A stretch of 64,000 nt of DNA, from assembly GCA_016741995.1 (NCBI GenBank), contig JACVCO010000017.1, forward strand, positions 1 to 64,000, in the 5' to 3' direction. The first letter of the stretch is position 1; each line of letters starts with the position of its first letter. The notes under the pieces were generated by a model. It was not told the origin of the DNA. It was given only the letters and a program-made list of their open reading frames with translations, and searched no databases. A program made the translations under genes and the position numbers. This DNA is from Hydrogenophaga sp. Its GTDB lineage: Bacteria; Pseudomonadota; Gammaproteobacteria; Burkholderiales; Burkholderiaceae_C. Shown here in pieces: positions 35,630-44,193 of this stretch.

Positions 35630-36958
35630 TTAACGGATCGGGGCTTCGACCGCCAGGTTCCCTGCGGCCAACCCGCTGCGCACCGCGCCTTCGAGCGTGG
35701 CGGGGTAGGGGCCGTCCACGTGGTCGCCCGCGGCCCACAGGCCCGGTGCCACCGCGGCCGGCGGGCGCTGCAGGCCCGGGGCGCAGGTGAAGGTGGCGCG
35801 CTTCTCGGTGACGGTCTGCAGCGGCAGCAGGCGGATGCCCAGTTGCGCCTGCGCCTGCGCAATCGCCGCGGCCTGCAAGGCCTCGCGCTCGCCCTGGCTG
35901 GCGCTGATCACGAGCGCCATCACGCCTTGCACACCGGGCTCGCGCGGGCTGAGCGCGCCGCGGTCGAACGCGAACTGGGCCGGCCCGTCGCGCAGCGCCA
36001 CCATCGGCGCGGGCAGGCGCGCCGTGGGCGCCCAGGCATAGACCGTGGTGATGGCGGTGTGCTCCACCGCCGCCGCGGTGCGCGCCCAGTCGGGCGCCAC
36101 GGTGGCCAGCGCGCGCGCCGCCGCGGGTGCGGTGGTGGCCCAGACCACGCGGTCGAAATGCGCGTGCGTGCCCTCGGCGAGCTCGATCCGCCAGCGGCCT
36201 TCGTCGGGCGTGATCGTCTCCACGCGCGCCCCCACGTGCACCGATTGCCCGCGCTCGATCAGCCAGCGCTCGGCCGCGTCGGGCAGCAGGGTGGAGAGAT
36301 CGGCGCGCGGCAGCAGCAGGGCCGCGGGGGCGATGCCGTCGGTGGCTTCGCCGAACAAGGCGTCACGCAGCACGCGCAGGAACACGGTGCCGCTGGCCTG
36401 CGCGGCGGGCAGGTTCAGCGCCGACACGCACAGCGGCTCGATGAGTTCTTCCATCACGCGCGGCGACACGTCGAGGCAGATGCCGGCCACGGTCGCGTCG
36501 GGCGGGCAGGTGAACCCCGCGCGGCGCCAGCGCAGCGTGGCGCGCAGCAGGGCCAGGCGGTCGCCCCAGCCCCAGCCGCGCGCGGTGGCGATGGCCGCGA
36601 GCGCGTCGAACGGCGCGCGCCAGCCGGCGGCCCAGCGCGGCACCTGCAGGCCGCGGCCGTCGGCAAAGCGCAGCGAAAGCGGCAGCGCCTGCAGCACATC
36701 CAGCGGCGCCACGCCCAGGTGCTGCATCAGGCCCAGCGTGTCGCGGTACGCGCCGATCAGGATGTGCTGGCCGTTGTCGAGCGGGCAGGCCAGGCCGTCG
36801 GCCCGGTGCAGCACCAGGCGCCGCGCCCGCCCGCCCAGCGCGTGCGCGGCCTCGAACAGGGAAACGCGCGCACCGCCCTCGGTGGCCGCCACCGCCGCGG
36901 CCAGACCGGCCCAGCCACCGCCCACCACCGCGACACGCATCGTCACAGGCGCCGTCAC
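35630..36958 (-). CDS. hpnE: Hydroxysqualene dehydroxylase HpnE
   Basis: This 442-residue FAD-dependent oxidoreductase related to phytoene desaturases reduces hydroxysqualene to squalene in the HpnCDE hopanoid route. The FAD-binding GGGWAGLAAA is near residues 13-22, and the C-terminal FAD contact GLWAAGDHVDGPYPATLEGA region is present. The listed start is a GTG that overlaps the hpnD stop (GTGA); an internal ATG at 36940 gives the more usual N-terminus MRVAVVGG and is a real alternative. Confidence 0.9.
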   Translation of the reverse strand: MTAPVTMRVAVVGGGWAGLAAAVAATEGGARVSLFEAAHALGGRARRLVLHRADGLACPLDNGQHILIGAYRDTLGLMQHLGVAPLDVLQALPLSLRFADGRGLQVPRWAAGWRAPFDALAAIATARGWGWGDRLALLRATLRWRRAGFTCPPDATVAGICLDVSPRVMEELIEPLCVSALNLPAAQASGTVFLRVLRDALFGEATDGIAPAALLLPRADLSTLLPDAAERWLIERGQSVHVGARVETITPDEGRWRIELAEGTHAHFDRVVWATTAPAAARALATVAPDWARTAAAVEHTAITTVYAWAPTARLPAPMVALRDGPAQFAFDRGALSPREPGVQGVMALVISASQGEREALQAAAIAQAQAQLGIRLLPLQTVTEKRATFTCAPGLQRPPAAVAPGLWAAGDHVDGPYPATLEGAVRSGLAAGNLAVEAPIR

Positions 36959-37821
36959 AAGCGCCCCAGGGCCTGCACCTTCCAGGCGAGCCAGAACTTG
37001 CGCAGCGGCGTCAGGCTCACGCGTTGCGTGAGCACGGCCATCGGGTCGGCCGCGATCTCGCGCAGCAGCGTGCGGTAGATGCTGGCCATCATCAGCCCGG
37101 GCTTCTGGCTGCGCCGGTCGGCGTCGGGCAGCAGGGCCAGGGCTTCTTCATAGGTGCGCAGCGCGCGTTCGCACTGGAACGCCATCAGCGCGCGGAAGCG
37201 CCGCTCGAAATCCGTCGCGTCGCTGCCCGGCGCGGCACCGCGCTTGAGCAGCTCGTGCGCCTTCACGTCGAAGCGCTGCAGCTCGTCGATCGGCAGGTAG
37301 ATGCGCCCACGCATGGCGTCTTCGCCCACGTCGCGCGTGATGTTGGTGAGCTGGAATGCCAGGCCGAGCTTGTGCGCGTATTCGGTGGTGCGCGCCTCGC
37401 TCTGGCCGAAGATGCGCGCCGCCACCTCGCCCACGATGCCCGCCACCAGGTGGCAGTAGCGCTGCAGGTTCGCGAAATCCAGGTAGCGGTTCTGCTCCAG
37501 GTCCATCTGGCAGCCATCGATCACGGCCATCAGGTGCCGCGCCTCGATCTGGAACGTGGCCGCCAGCGGCATCAGCGCCTGCATCACCGGGTGCGACGGC
37601 GCGCCTTCGTAGGCCCGCGCCACCTCGGTGCGCCACCAGGCCAGCTTGGTCTGCGCCACGCCGGCATCGCTCACCTCGTCCACCACGTCGTCCACCTCGC
37701 GGCAGAACGCATAGAAGGCGGTGATGGCCGCCCGTCGCTCCGGTGGCAGAAACAGGAAGGCGTAGTAGAAGCTGCTACCGGACGCGGCGGCTTTCTGCTG
37801 AACGTAGTCTTGCGGGGTCAT
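36955..37821 (-). CDS. hpnD: Presqualene diphosphate synthase HpnD
   Basis: This 288-residue squalene/phytoene synthase-fold enzyme condenses two farnesyl diphosphates into presqualene diphosphate. Both Asp-rich metal-binding motifs are visible: DDVVDE near residue 42 and the second one, NITRDVGED, in the middle. It is translationally coupled to hpnE. No hpnC gene is present beside it, although HpnC is needed to make hydroxysqualene. The frame is open upstream, but the ATG at 37821 begins family sequence. Confidence 0.92.
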   Translation of the reverse strand: MTPQDYVQQKAAASGSSFYYAFLFLPPERRAAITAFYAFCREVDDVVDEVSDAGVAQTKLAWWRTEVARAYEGAPSHPVMQALMPLAATFQIEARHLMAVIDGCQMDLEQNRYLDFANLQRYCHLVAGIVGEVAARIFGQSEARTTEYAHKLGLAFQLTNITRDVGEDAMRGRIYLPIDELQRFDVKAHELLKRGAAPGSDATDFERRFRALMAFQCERALRTYEEALALLPDADRRSQKPGLMMASIYRTLLREIAADPMAVLTQRVSLTPLRKFWLAWKVQALGRL

Positions 37822-37932
37822 GGGGTGCGGGGAGTGTACGCATGGCCATGGTGCGCCCGCCGACGCGTTCAGCCTGGTTTCAGCAAGGCCGCCGACGATG
37901 CCGGCGTTCCGTTCCACCCCACGAGGTTTCCC

Positions 37933-38250
37933 ATGCCATCCCATAACCGTCGCATCTTCATGCTGCAGCTCACCGCCGGCTCGGCCGCGCTGGTGGCTGG
38001 CCGTGCCGCCCTGGCCCAGGGGGCGCCCATGGTCAACGAGTCGGACCAGCAGGCCGTGGCGCTGGGCTACGCCGCCGATTCGAACAAGGTGGACCCGAAG
38101 AAGTACCCGCGGCACGTTGCGGGGCAGACCTGTGCCGGTTGCCAGCTGTTCACCGGCAAGGCCGGTGACGTGAGCGGGCCCTGCGGCATCTTCCCGGGCA
38201 AGGCGGTGTCGGCCAAGGGCTGGTGCAGCGCCTGGGTGAAGAAGGCCTGA
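37933..38250 (+). CDS. High-potential iron-sulfur protein (HiPIP)
   Basis: This 105-residue periplasmic electron carrier holds a [4Fe-4S] cluster bound by four cysteines at 67, 70, 84 and 98, the classic C-x2-C-x13-C-x13-C spacing. The N-terminus RRIFMLQL followed by a hydrophobic stretch ending in ALAQ resembles a Tat signal, as expected for a cofactor-bearing protein. HiPIPs transfer electrons to terminal oxidases or photosynthetic reaction centres. It is divergent from hpnD with 111 bases between starts. Confidence 0.93.
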   Translation: MPSHNRRIFMLQLTAGSAALVAGRAALAQGAPMVNESDQQAVALGYAADSNKVDPKKYPRHVAGQTCAGCQLFTGKAGDVSGPCGIFPGKAVSAKGWCSAWVKKA

Positions 38251-38275
38251 GCGCGGCCGGTGAGCCGGCCAGGGC

Positions 38276-38770
38276 TCAGTAGGTGACCGTCAGCACCACC
38301 TGGTCGCCGTAGCTGCCGGCGGGCACGATCTGGCCGGCCGGGATGCGCGCGTGGATGGTGTGGTTCCGCTGGCCCGGCAGGCACACCAGGCCGAGCAGGC
38401 TGGTGCTGATGCTGCCGCCCACGCCGGGGCCGCCCGCGCCGCCGTCGCCCCAGGGGCTGGAGCGCGCCGCGTCGTTGAAGAGCCCGTAGCCGAGGCGGCC
38501 GCTGCCGGCGGCCATTTGCCGGTTGCCCGGGGTGCCCACGGTGCCGTGCGAGAGGGTGAGCGTGTAGCTCACGCTGCAGGCCAGCAGCAGGTAGGCGGGC
38601 GTGCAGGTGACGGTGACGCCGGCCATGCTGTCCACGCGGGTGCCGCCCGGCGAGACGTACGGGCCGAAGGCCAGCGGGGTGGCCACCACGCCGCAGGTCT
38701 GCGCCTGCGCGCCGGTGGTGAAGGCCGCCCACAACAGGGGCAGGGCGAGCCAGCGCAGCCAGTGGGTCAT
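38276..38770 (-). CDS. Spore coat U-domain pilin, last gene of the pilus operon
   Basis: This 164-residue exported protein (signal peptide ending at AQAQ, about residue 24) carries the spore coat protein U domain found in Csu/archaic pilins, with a conserved Cys pair and the GYGLFNDA...PWGDG region. It may be a minor pilin or cap. It is too short for a two-domain tip adhesin. The ATG overlaps the usher stop by four bases. Confidence 0.85.
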   Translation of the reverse strand: MTHWLRWLALPLLWAAFTTGAQAQTCGVVATPLAFGPYVSPGGTRVDSMAGVTVTCTPAYLLLACSVSYTLTLSHGTVGTPGNRQMAAGSGRLGYGLFNDAARSSPWGDGGAGGPGVGGSISTSLLGLVCLPGQRNHTIHARIPAGQIVPAGSYGDQVVLTVTY

Positions 38771-41088
38771 CGCGGTATCTCCAGTGTGCAGGTGAGTGGG
38801 CCGATGGTGGCCATGGGCACCGCATCGGGCACGGCGAAGCGCACATGGCACACGCCCAGCGGGCCGTCGATGCGCAGGATGTTCTGCGCGCGGGCGTTGC
38901 CGATCCACACCTGGCCGCCGTGGGCGAAGGGCGCGCCGGCTTCGGGGGCTTCGGTGGTTTCGCCCTGTTCGTTCAGCAGCAGCGCGCGCGAACCCGGGGC
39001 AATGAATTCGCCGCCGGGCCGCTGCACCACGAGCAGCGCCGAGCGCGTGCGGTGGGCGGGGAAGCGCACCCGCACCGCGGTCTGCGCGGGGGGGCGCACG
39101 CTCAGCTCGGGCACGGTGATGGCCACGTCCAGCGGCAGCACGTCGGCGGCGATGCCCACGGTGTTGTCCTGCCAGGGCAGCAGGCCCCACACCCAGGCGT
39201 GGCCGCGCGCGTCGGTCACGGCCACTTCGCGGTGGTTGAGTTGCACGCCCACGCCGGGCAGGTCCTCCAGTTCCACGCGCGCGGCGGCCGTGTCGCCCAG
39301 CGGGCGGCCGATCACCGGGGCGCCGCCGAACCACATCACGCCGCCCTGCGCGGTGGCGCGCCAGTGGGTGCTCGGGTCGTCGCGCCAGCGAGCGGCCTGC
39401 AGTTCCACGCGGCCGGCGTCGCCGAGGTAGCTCACGCCGGCCAGGGCGCGCAGGGTTTCGCTGCCGCCTTGCAGGCGCCAGCCCAGGCCGCCGGCGGTGG
39501 GTTCGTTGCGCTGGGCCTGCGCGCTCAGGCCGGCCTGGTCGCCCGCCTGGGCGCGCACGGCCACCGAGGTCTGTGTGTCCAGCGCGCGCGTGAACAGCAC
39601 GGCCACGCTGCTGTTGCTTTCGCGGCGGAACAGGTTCACGCCCGCGTGCCAGTGCGCGCCCACGCGGCGCTGCAGGCTGGCGGTGAAGATGTCGCTGCGC
39701 TGCCCCATCGCGTCGCGCTGCCGGATCGCGCCACCCGAGACCGTGGTCTGGCCGATGGAGGTGCCGGCGAACGCGGCCACGCGCTGGCGCGGCAGCGCGC
39801 TGCCGTCGAGCAGGCGGAAGTTCGCGCCGTTGTTCTCCACGGTGAGGTTGAGCGTGCCGCGGCGTTCGATGCGCTCGAAGCCGATCTGGGTGCGCTGGCC
39901 GCGGCCCACGCCATCGGTCTGGCTGGTGGCGAACTGCGCGCTGAGCACGCCCACGCGCGCGGGCACCCAGTGCACCCCGGTGTGGAGCGTGCGCGCGTGC
40001 TGGCCAACTTCGGCGCGCGCCAGCACGGTGAGGCCTTCGCCGATGCCGCGGCGCACGGTGCCGGCCACGAAGCCGTCGCGGTAGTTGTCGGCGGCGGTGG
40101 CGTAGCCGCGGCGCAGCACGCCGGCTTCGCCGCAGGCGTCCATCAGGCCGGGGCGCAGCAGGCGCGGGCTCACGTAGTAGGGCACGGTCTGCACCGTTTC
40201 CTGCCCGAGCACGTCGCGCTGCACCACGCGGATTTCGCCCGCGCCGGTAACGCCGGGCAGCGTGTCCAGGGTGTAGCGGCCGGGGCCCACGCTGGCGCTG
40301 CCGGCGGGGCGGCCGTTGACGAGCAAGTCCACCCCGCTGGGCACCTGCGCGCTGCCTTGCACGGCGGGCAGCGGCTGGGTGACGAGGTCGGGGCGGAGCG
40401 CGAAATCGGTGCCGTACTGCACGCCGGCAAACCGCAGCGCGGGCGCAAGCTCGCCGCTGCAGGTGATGGTGTCGCCCACGGTGCCGCGGCGCAGGCCATC
40501 GGGGTCGGCCTGCGTCCAGGCGGTGTCCAGGCGCTGCCAGCGCGGCATGCCCATCGCCTCGACGCCGCCGCGCAGCACGCCGCTGGCGCGCAGCAGGCCG
40601 CCGGTGCTCCAGCCGAAGGCGCGCAGGTCGAGCAGGGTGGCGTGGCGGCTCACGCCGCGGTCGCTCTCCAGGTTGCTGGTGTAGTCCAGCGCCACCCCGG
40701 GCAACGGTTCGATGACGGGGGCACCCGCCACCGGCACGCCGTCGATCTGCACGCGCTGGGTCAGGAAGTCGGCCACGGGCGCGTCCAGCACCAGGCGCTG
40801 GGCGGCCACGTCCAGCCGGGGTTGCCAGCTTTGCAGGCTGTGGTGCGGCGTGCCGTCGATGAAGCGCGGCGCGTCGGGTGTGCGCAGGCGCCACTGAGAC
40901 AACTGCACGGCCGGCGCGTACCACTGGCCGGCGTCTTCCATCAGCGGGGCGAAGGTGTCGACGCGCTGGCCGTTGAGCCAGACCTCGATCAGGCGGGGCG
41001 CGGGCTGCGCGTGCGCCAGGGCCGCTGCGCCCAGCAGGGCGGGCAGCAGCGAAAAAAGCCGCCGGCGGTGGTTATTCAGCCGGCGCAT
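38767..41088 (-). CDS. Outer-membrane usher of archaic (Csu-type) pili
   Basis: This 773-residue usher forms the outer-membrane pore that assembles pilus subunits. After a signal peptide (about 1-28) the N-terminal domain includes VWLNGQRVD, the plug region contains LLVNGRPAGS, and a long beta-rich barrel follows. The C-terminal domains contain GLLPWQDNTVGI. Length fits archaic ushers, which are slightly shorter than FimD. The start at 41088 lies 17 bases inside the chaperone gene and gives a proper signal peptide; the upstream in-frame extension does not. Confidence 0.88.
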   Translation of the reverse strand: MRRLNNHRRRLFSLLPALLGAAALAHAQPAPRLIEVWLNGQRVDTFAPLMEDAGQWYAPAVQLSQWRLRTPDAPRFIDGTPHHSLQSWQPRLDVAAQRLVLDAPVADFLTQRVQIDGVPVAGAPVIEPLPGVALDYTSNLESDRGVSRHATLLDLRAFGWSTGGLLRASGVLRGGVEAMGMPRWQRLDTAWTQADPDGLRRGTVGDTITCSGELAPALRFAGVQYGTDFALRPDLVTQPLPAVQGSAQVPSGVDLLVNGRPAGSASVGPGRYTLDTLPGVTGAGEIRVVQRDVLGQETVQTVPYYVSPRLLRPGLMDACGEAGVLRRGYATAADNYRDGFVAGTVRRGIGEGLTVLARAEVGQHARTLHTGVHWVPARVGVLSAQFATSQTDGVGRGQRTQIGFERIERRGTLNLTVENNGANFRLLDGSALPRQRVAAFAGTSIGQTTVSGGAIRQRDAMGQRSDIFTASLQRRVGAHWHAGVNLFRRESNSSVAVLFTRALDTQTSVAVRAQAGDQAGLSAQAQRNEPTAGGLGWRLQGGSETLRALAGVSYLGDAGRVELQAARWRDDPSTHWRATAQGGVMWFGGAPVIGRPLGDTAAARVELEDLPGVGVQLNHREVAVTDARGHAWVWGLLPWQDNTVGIAADVLPLDVAITVPELSVRPPAQTAVRVRFPAHRTRSALLVVQRPGGEFIAPGSRALLLNEQGETTEAPEAGAPFAHGGQVWIGNARAQNILRIDGPLGVCHVRFAVPDAVPMATIGPLTCTLEIPR

Positions 41089-41755
41089 CGAGCGCCCCGG
41101 CCAGCGGGCCGGCGTCGCTGTCGGCTTCCCAGCGCAGCGCGCCGGCCGCCCAGCCCGGGGGGCGCGCCCAGCGGCATTGGCCGGCGGGCAGCGCATAGCA
41201 GGGGCCCAGCGTGGTGCTGCGGCCGTCGGTGTCGATCAGCTTGAGTGCGCGCACCTGGATGTGGCGCGCGCCCGTGTTGCTCATCTCGACGCCGGCCTTG
41301 GTCTGGCGCCATTGCGGTTGCGGGGGCGGTGTGCCGGTGCCGGTCACGAACACCGGCAGGCTCACGCGCATGAGCAACTGCACGCCGCTCTCAAGCAGTT
41401 CGGGGGTGGCCACCTGCGTGAGCCACACGCGGTAGCTGCGCTCCACACCGGCTTCCACCGGGCCGCGCAGGCCCACACGCACCACCTGCGAGGCGCCGGG
41501 GGCGATCTCGACGATGGGTGGGTTCACGATCAGCGCCGTGGAGGGGCGCAGCTCGTCCCGGCCTTCGTCGGGTTGCGACCAGTCGAACACCTCGGCCTGC
41601 AGCAGCAGGGGGCGGTTGGTGGGGTTGTGCACCATGAGCTGGGTGGCCGACGCGCGGCTGCCCAGGTCCACACGCACCGGCCGCACCTGGAAGGCGTTGG
41701 CGGCCTGGGTGAGCAGCAGCCCGATCAGGGCGGCGATGAATGGGGTGGTGCGCAT
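41072..41755 (-). CDS. Periplasmic pilus chaperone (Csu-type)
   Basis: This 227-residue PapD-like chaperone has a signal peptide (about 1-22), a first immunoglobulin-like domain with ATQLMVHNPTNRPLLLQAEVFDW and the APGASQVVRVG donor strand, and a second domain. It binds pilins in the periplasm and hands them to the usher. It lies 12 bases after the first pilin gene and overlaps the usher start. Confidence 0.87.
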   Translation of the reverse strand: MRTTPFIAALIGLLLTQAANAFQVRPVRVDLGSRASATQLMVHNPTNRPLLLQAEVFDWSQPDEGRDELRPSTALIVNPPIVEIAPGASQVVRVGLRGPVEAGVERSYRVWLTQVATPELLESGVQLLMRVSLPVFVTGTGTPPPQPQWRQTKAGVEMSNTGARHIQVRALKLIDTDGRSTTLGPCYALPAGQCRWARPPGWAAGALRWEADSDAGPLAGALDAPAE

Positions 41756-41767
41756 GAGCGGCCTCGC

Positions 41768-42265
41768 TCAGTACGTGGCGGTGACGGTGATGGTGTCGAG
41801 GTACACGCCGACGTGGGCGGTGGCGCTGGACGGCACGCGGCCGTACACGGTGAAGGGTTGCGCCAGGCCGGTGCCGGTGGACGCCACGGTGGACGAACCG
41901 GCCGTGCCGTCGCCCCAGGGTTGCGAGCGGCCGGCGTCGCGGTACAGGCCGTACACCAGGGTGTCGGTGCCGCTGGTCATGCGGCGCTGGGTCATGGTGG
42001 CGCCGGTGCCGGTGCCGGCGTTGAGCGACAGGGTGTAGGGCGTGCCCACGGTGCAGATGGCGGTCACGCTCACGCTGCCGTCGGACTGGTTGCCCGGCGT
42101 CACGATACCGAAGGCCAGCGCGCCGCCGCCGATGACGGTGCAGGCCGGCAGCACGGTGGCGGTGACGGTGAAGGTGGCGCTGCTCTGTGCCCAGGCGGGC
42201 GAGATCGACAGGGCGAGCAGGGGCACGGCCAGGGCACGTGCGAGTTGGGTGAAGCGTTTGGACAT
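41768..42265 (-). CDS. Spore coat U-domain major pilin
   Basis: This 165-residue exported protein (signal peptide ending at PAWAQ) has the Csu-type pilin domain: TVLPACTVIGGGALAFG and VYGLYRDAGRSQPWGDG. It is the first gene of the pilus operon and probably the main shaft subunit. GAGGAG lies five bases before the ATG. The region upstream (42266-42430) holds GC-rich repeats and presumably the operon promoter, but no clear sigma-70 box is visible. Confidence 0.87.
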   Translation of the reverse strand: MSKRFTQLARALAVPLLALSISPAWAQSSATFTVTATVLPACTVIGGGALAFGIVTPGNQSDGSVSVTAICTVGTPYTLSLNAGTGTGATMTQRRMTSGTDTLVYGLYRDAGRSQPWGDGTAGSSTVASTGTGLAQPFTVYGRVPSSATAHVGVYLDTITVTATY

Positions 42266-42430
42266 GGAATCCTCCTCTGCGGTTTCGGGCGGGGCCGGCC
42301 TGAGGGCAGGTCGGGGCGTGCCTGAACTGTCGGCCCTGGCGGGCCTGATCTGAAGAGGGTCCGGGCGCGGCGCGGGTGGTCCCGGCGGGGGGGCGTCCAG
42401 TTTTCCCGGCAAGGGCCGGGCCGCGCGGGC

Positions 42431-42913
42431 TCAGCCGGCCGTGCGCAGTGCGTCCGTGCGGGCGGCGAACTCCTGCCGCAGTTGCTTGCGCACCTGGGCG
42501 GCCGCGTGGCGGCGTTGTTCGTCGGGGGTGGACGGGGTGAGCACCGGCACCGGGGCCGGCTTGCCGTCGTCGCCCACCGCCACCATGGTGAAGAAGCAGC
42601 TGTTGGCGTGGCGCACGACCTGGGTGCGGATGTTCTCGGCCACCACCTTGATACCGATCTCCATCGAGCTGCGCCCGGTGTGGTTCACCGACGCCAGGAA
42701 GGTGACGAGTTCCCCCACGTGGATGGGCTGCAGGAACATCACCTGGTCCACCGACAGCGTGACCACGTAGCGACCGGCGTAGCGCGCGGCGCAGGCATAG
42801 GCCACCTGGTCAAGCATCTTGAGGACGGTGCCGCCGTGCACATTGCCGGAGAAGTTGGCCATGTCGGGCGTCATGAGCACGGTCATGCTCAACTGGTGGC
42901 TGGGGAGGTCCAT
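42431..42913 (-). CDS. Hotdog-fold acyl-CoA thioesterase
   Basis: This 160-residue hotdog-fold enzyme of the YciA/ACOT type hydrolyses acyl-CoA thioesters. The motif N-x-x-G-x-x-HGG-x5-D (GNVHGGTVLKMLD) is near residues 23-37, with the catalytic Asp in the helix. The ATG at 42913 fits the family N-terminus (MDLPSHQLSM); the longer frame does not. It lies alone between the pilus and the Mrp operons on the same strand. Confidence 0.88.
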   Translation of the reverse strand: MDLPSHQLSMTVLMTPDMANFSGNVHGGTVLKMLDQVAYACAARYAGRYVVTLSVDQVMFLQPIHVGELVTFLASVNHTGRSSMEIGIKVVAENIRTQVVRHANSCFFTMVAVGDDGKPAPVPVLTPSTPDEQRRHAAAQVRKQLRQEFAARTDALRTAG

Positions 42914-43038
42914 GCGGGCGTGGGGTGGTGGCGGGCGAGGCCCGCGAATGTACACCTGCGCTCGGCGCGATGAGGCCCTGCGTGTGCGGTGCGCTCCCGG
43001 CGGCACCGATCCAGTTTTCCCCGCAGCCGGTTTTTGTG

Positions 43039-43062
43039 GTGCCCGCGACACGCCGCGGGCAC
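43039..43062. repeat. Hairpin downstream of the first Mrp operon
   Basis: GTGCCCGCG (43039-43047) and CGCGGGCAC (43054-43062) form a perfect nine-bp stem with a six-base loop, about 30 bases after the mrpG stop on the minus strand. There is no U-run after it in that direction, so it is either a weak terminator or a protective 3' structure. Confidence 0.45.
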
Positions 43063-43091
43063 CCGGTGGCGGTTGCGGGCCGGCCGCGGCC

Positions 43092-43433
43092 TCAGCGGCG
43101 CCCGGCCAGGGGTGGCGGCAGCGGGTCGCCGGCCTGGCGGCGGCGGAACAACGCGGCCCGCGCCAGCACGATGGTCGTCACCGGCGCGGTGATCGACAGC
43201 ACGATGATGATCAGCCAGACGTGCAGCGTGAGGCCATTGCCGCGCACGCTGAAGTGGATGATGGACGCGAAGGTGACGATCCACGCGGCGAGCGTGGAGG
43301 CCAGGGCCGGCGCGTGCATGCGCGAGAAGAAATCGGGCAGGCGCCGCAGGCCGAGGGCCGCAACGAGCACCACCCCGCCGCTGGCCAGCAGCAGCAGGCC
43401 GACGACGAGTTCGGGCCAGGGTGGCAAGGTCAT
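43092..43433 (-). CDS. mrpG: Mrp antiporter subunit G (first operon)
   Basis: This 113-residue inner-membrane protein has three helices and the MnhG phrase LRRLPDFFSRMHAPALAS. It is a small structural subunit of the multisubunit Na+(K+)/H+ antiporter. It is the last gene of the first operon and overlaps mrpF by four bases. Unlike its counterpart in the second operon it has no C-terminal extension. Confidence 0.92.
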   Translation of the reverse strand: MTLPPWPELVVGLLLLASGGVVLVAALGLRRLPDFFSRMHAPALASTLAAWIVTFASIIHFSVRGNGLTLHVWLIIIVLSITAPVTTIVLARAALFRRRQAGDPLPPPLAGRR

Positions 43434-43708
43434 TCGATCACCTCCCCGCGCAGCAGGAACTTGGCCAGCGCGACCGAGCCGATGAAGCCGAACAGCACCA
43501 TCAGCAGGGCGCCCTCGAAATACATCTCGCTGTCGTAGCGGATCGCCAGCACCAGCATGACGAGCATGCCCACGATGTAGAGGAAATCGACCGCCAGCAC
43601 GCGGTCTTGCGCGCTCGGGCCGCGCATGAGGCGTTGCAGCCCCAGGGCCATGGCGATGAGGTAGAGCACCAGGGTGGCGGTGATGGCGAGCGAGAGGAAT
43701 GTGCTCAT
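43430..43708 (-). CDS. mrpF: Mrp antiporter subunit F (first operon)
   Basis: This 92-residue protein has three helices with the MnhF phrase GPSAQDRVLAVDFL. It overlaps mrpE and mrpG by four bases on each side. The start at 43708 matches the family N-terminus. Confidence 0.92.
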   Translation of the reverse strand: MSTFLSLAITATLVLYLIAMALGLQRLMRGPSAQDRVLAVDFLYIVGMLVMLVLAIRYDSEMYFEGALLMVLFGFIGSVALAKFLLRGEVIE

Positions 43709-44193
43709 CCGAAGATCTCCGTCAGGGGCTGTTCGTAGTCGGCCTTGAAGTGGGCGATGAAGGCCGCTTCGTCGTCGAGGTCGAACACATGCAGCAGGAG
43801 CGCGCTGCAATCGGGCGCGAGTTCGGTCCACACGGTGCCGGGGATCACCGCGGTGATCATCGCGAGCGCGGCCAGGCCGTGCGTGTCGCGCAGGTCCAGC
43901 GGCACCGCCACGAAGCGCCCGCGCGGGGGCGTGCGCTTCGTGCGCGCCACGCCCACGGCGACGTCGATCGCCGAGCGCACCACGTCGCGGCCCACGCGGG
44001 CGATGAGCTTGATCAGCACGCCCCAGTGGCGCAGCGGGCCGGGCCGGGGGCGCAGCGGCGCCATCAACAGCGGCACCACCACCGCCACCAGCAGGCCGAG
44101 CAGGATCTGCCCGGCGCTGCCGCTGCGCGTGAGCAGCAGCCAGCCACCGAAGAGGCCGAACGACAGCCAGGGGGAGGGAATCAGTTGTTTCAT
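43705..44193 (-). CDS. mrpE: Mrp antiporter subunit E (first operon)
   Basis: This 162-residue protein of the usual MnhE length has two N-terminal helices (about 8-25 and 28-45) and a cytoplasmic alpha/beta part with ITAVIPGTVWTEL. It overlaps mrpD by four bases. Together with F and G it forms the small-subunit block. Confidence 0.92.
   Translation of the reverse strand: MKQLIPSPWLSFGLFGGWLLLTRSGSAGQILLGLLVAVVVPLLMAPLRPRPGPLRHWGVLIKLIARVGRDVVRSAIDVAVGVARTKRTPPRGRFVAVPLDLRDTHGLAALAMITAVIPGTVWTELAPDCSALLLHVFDLDDEAAFIAHFKADYEQPLTEIFG

Noticed and set aside
38845-41244. 799-codon plus-strand frame opposite the usher
   Set aside because: Ala/His/Gly-rich antisense frame over a clear usher gene.
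42384-42420. Terminator after the thioesterase gene
   Set aside because: The CCCGGC/GCCGGG stem has A rather than T residues following it in the direction of transcription.
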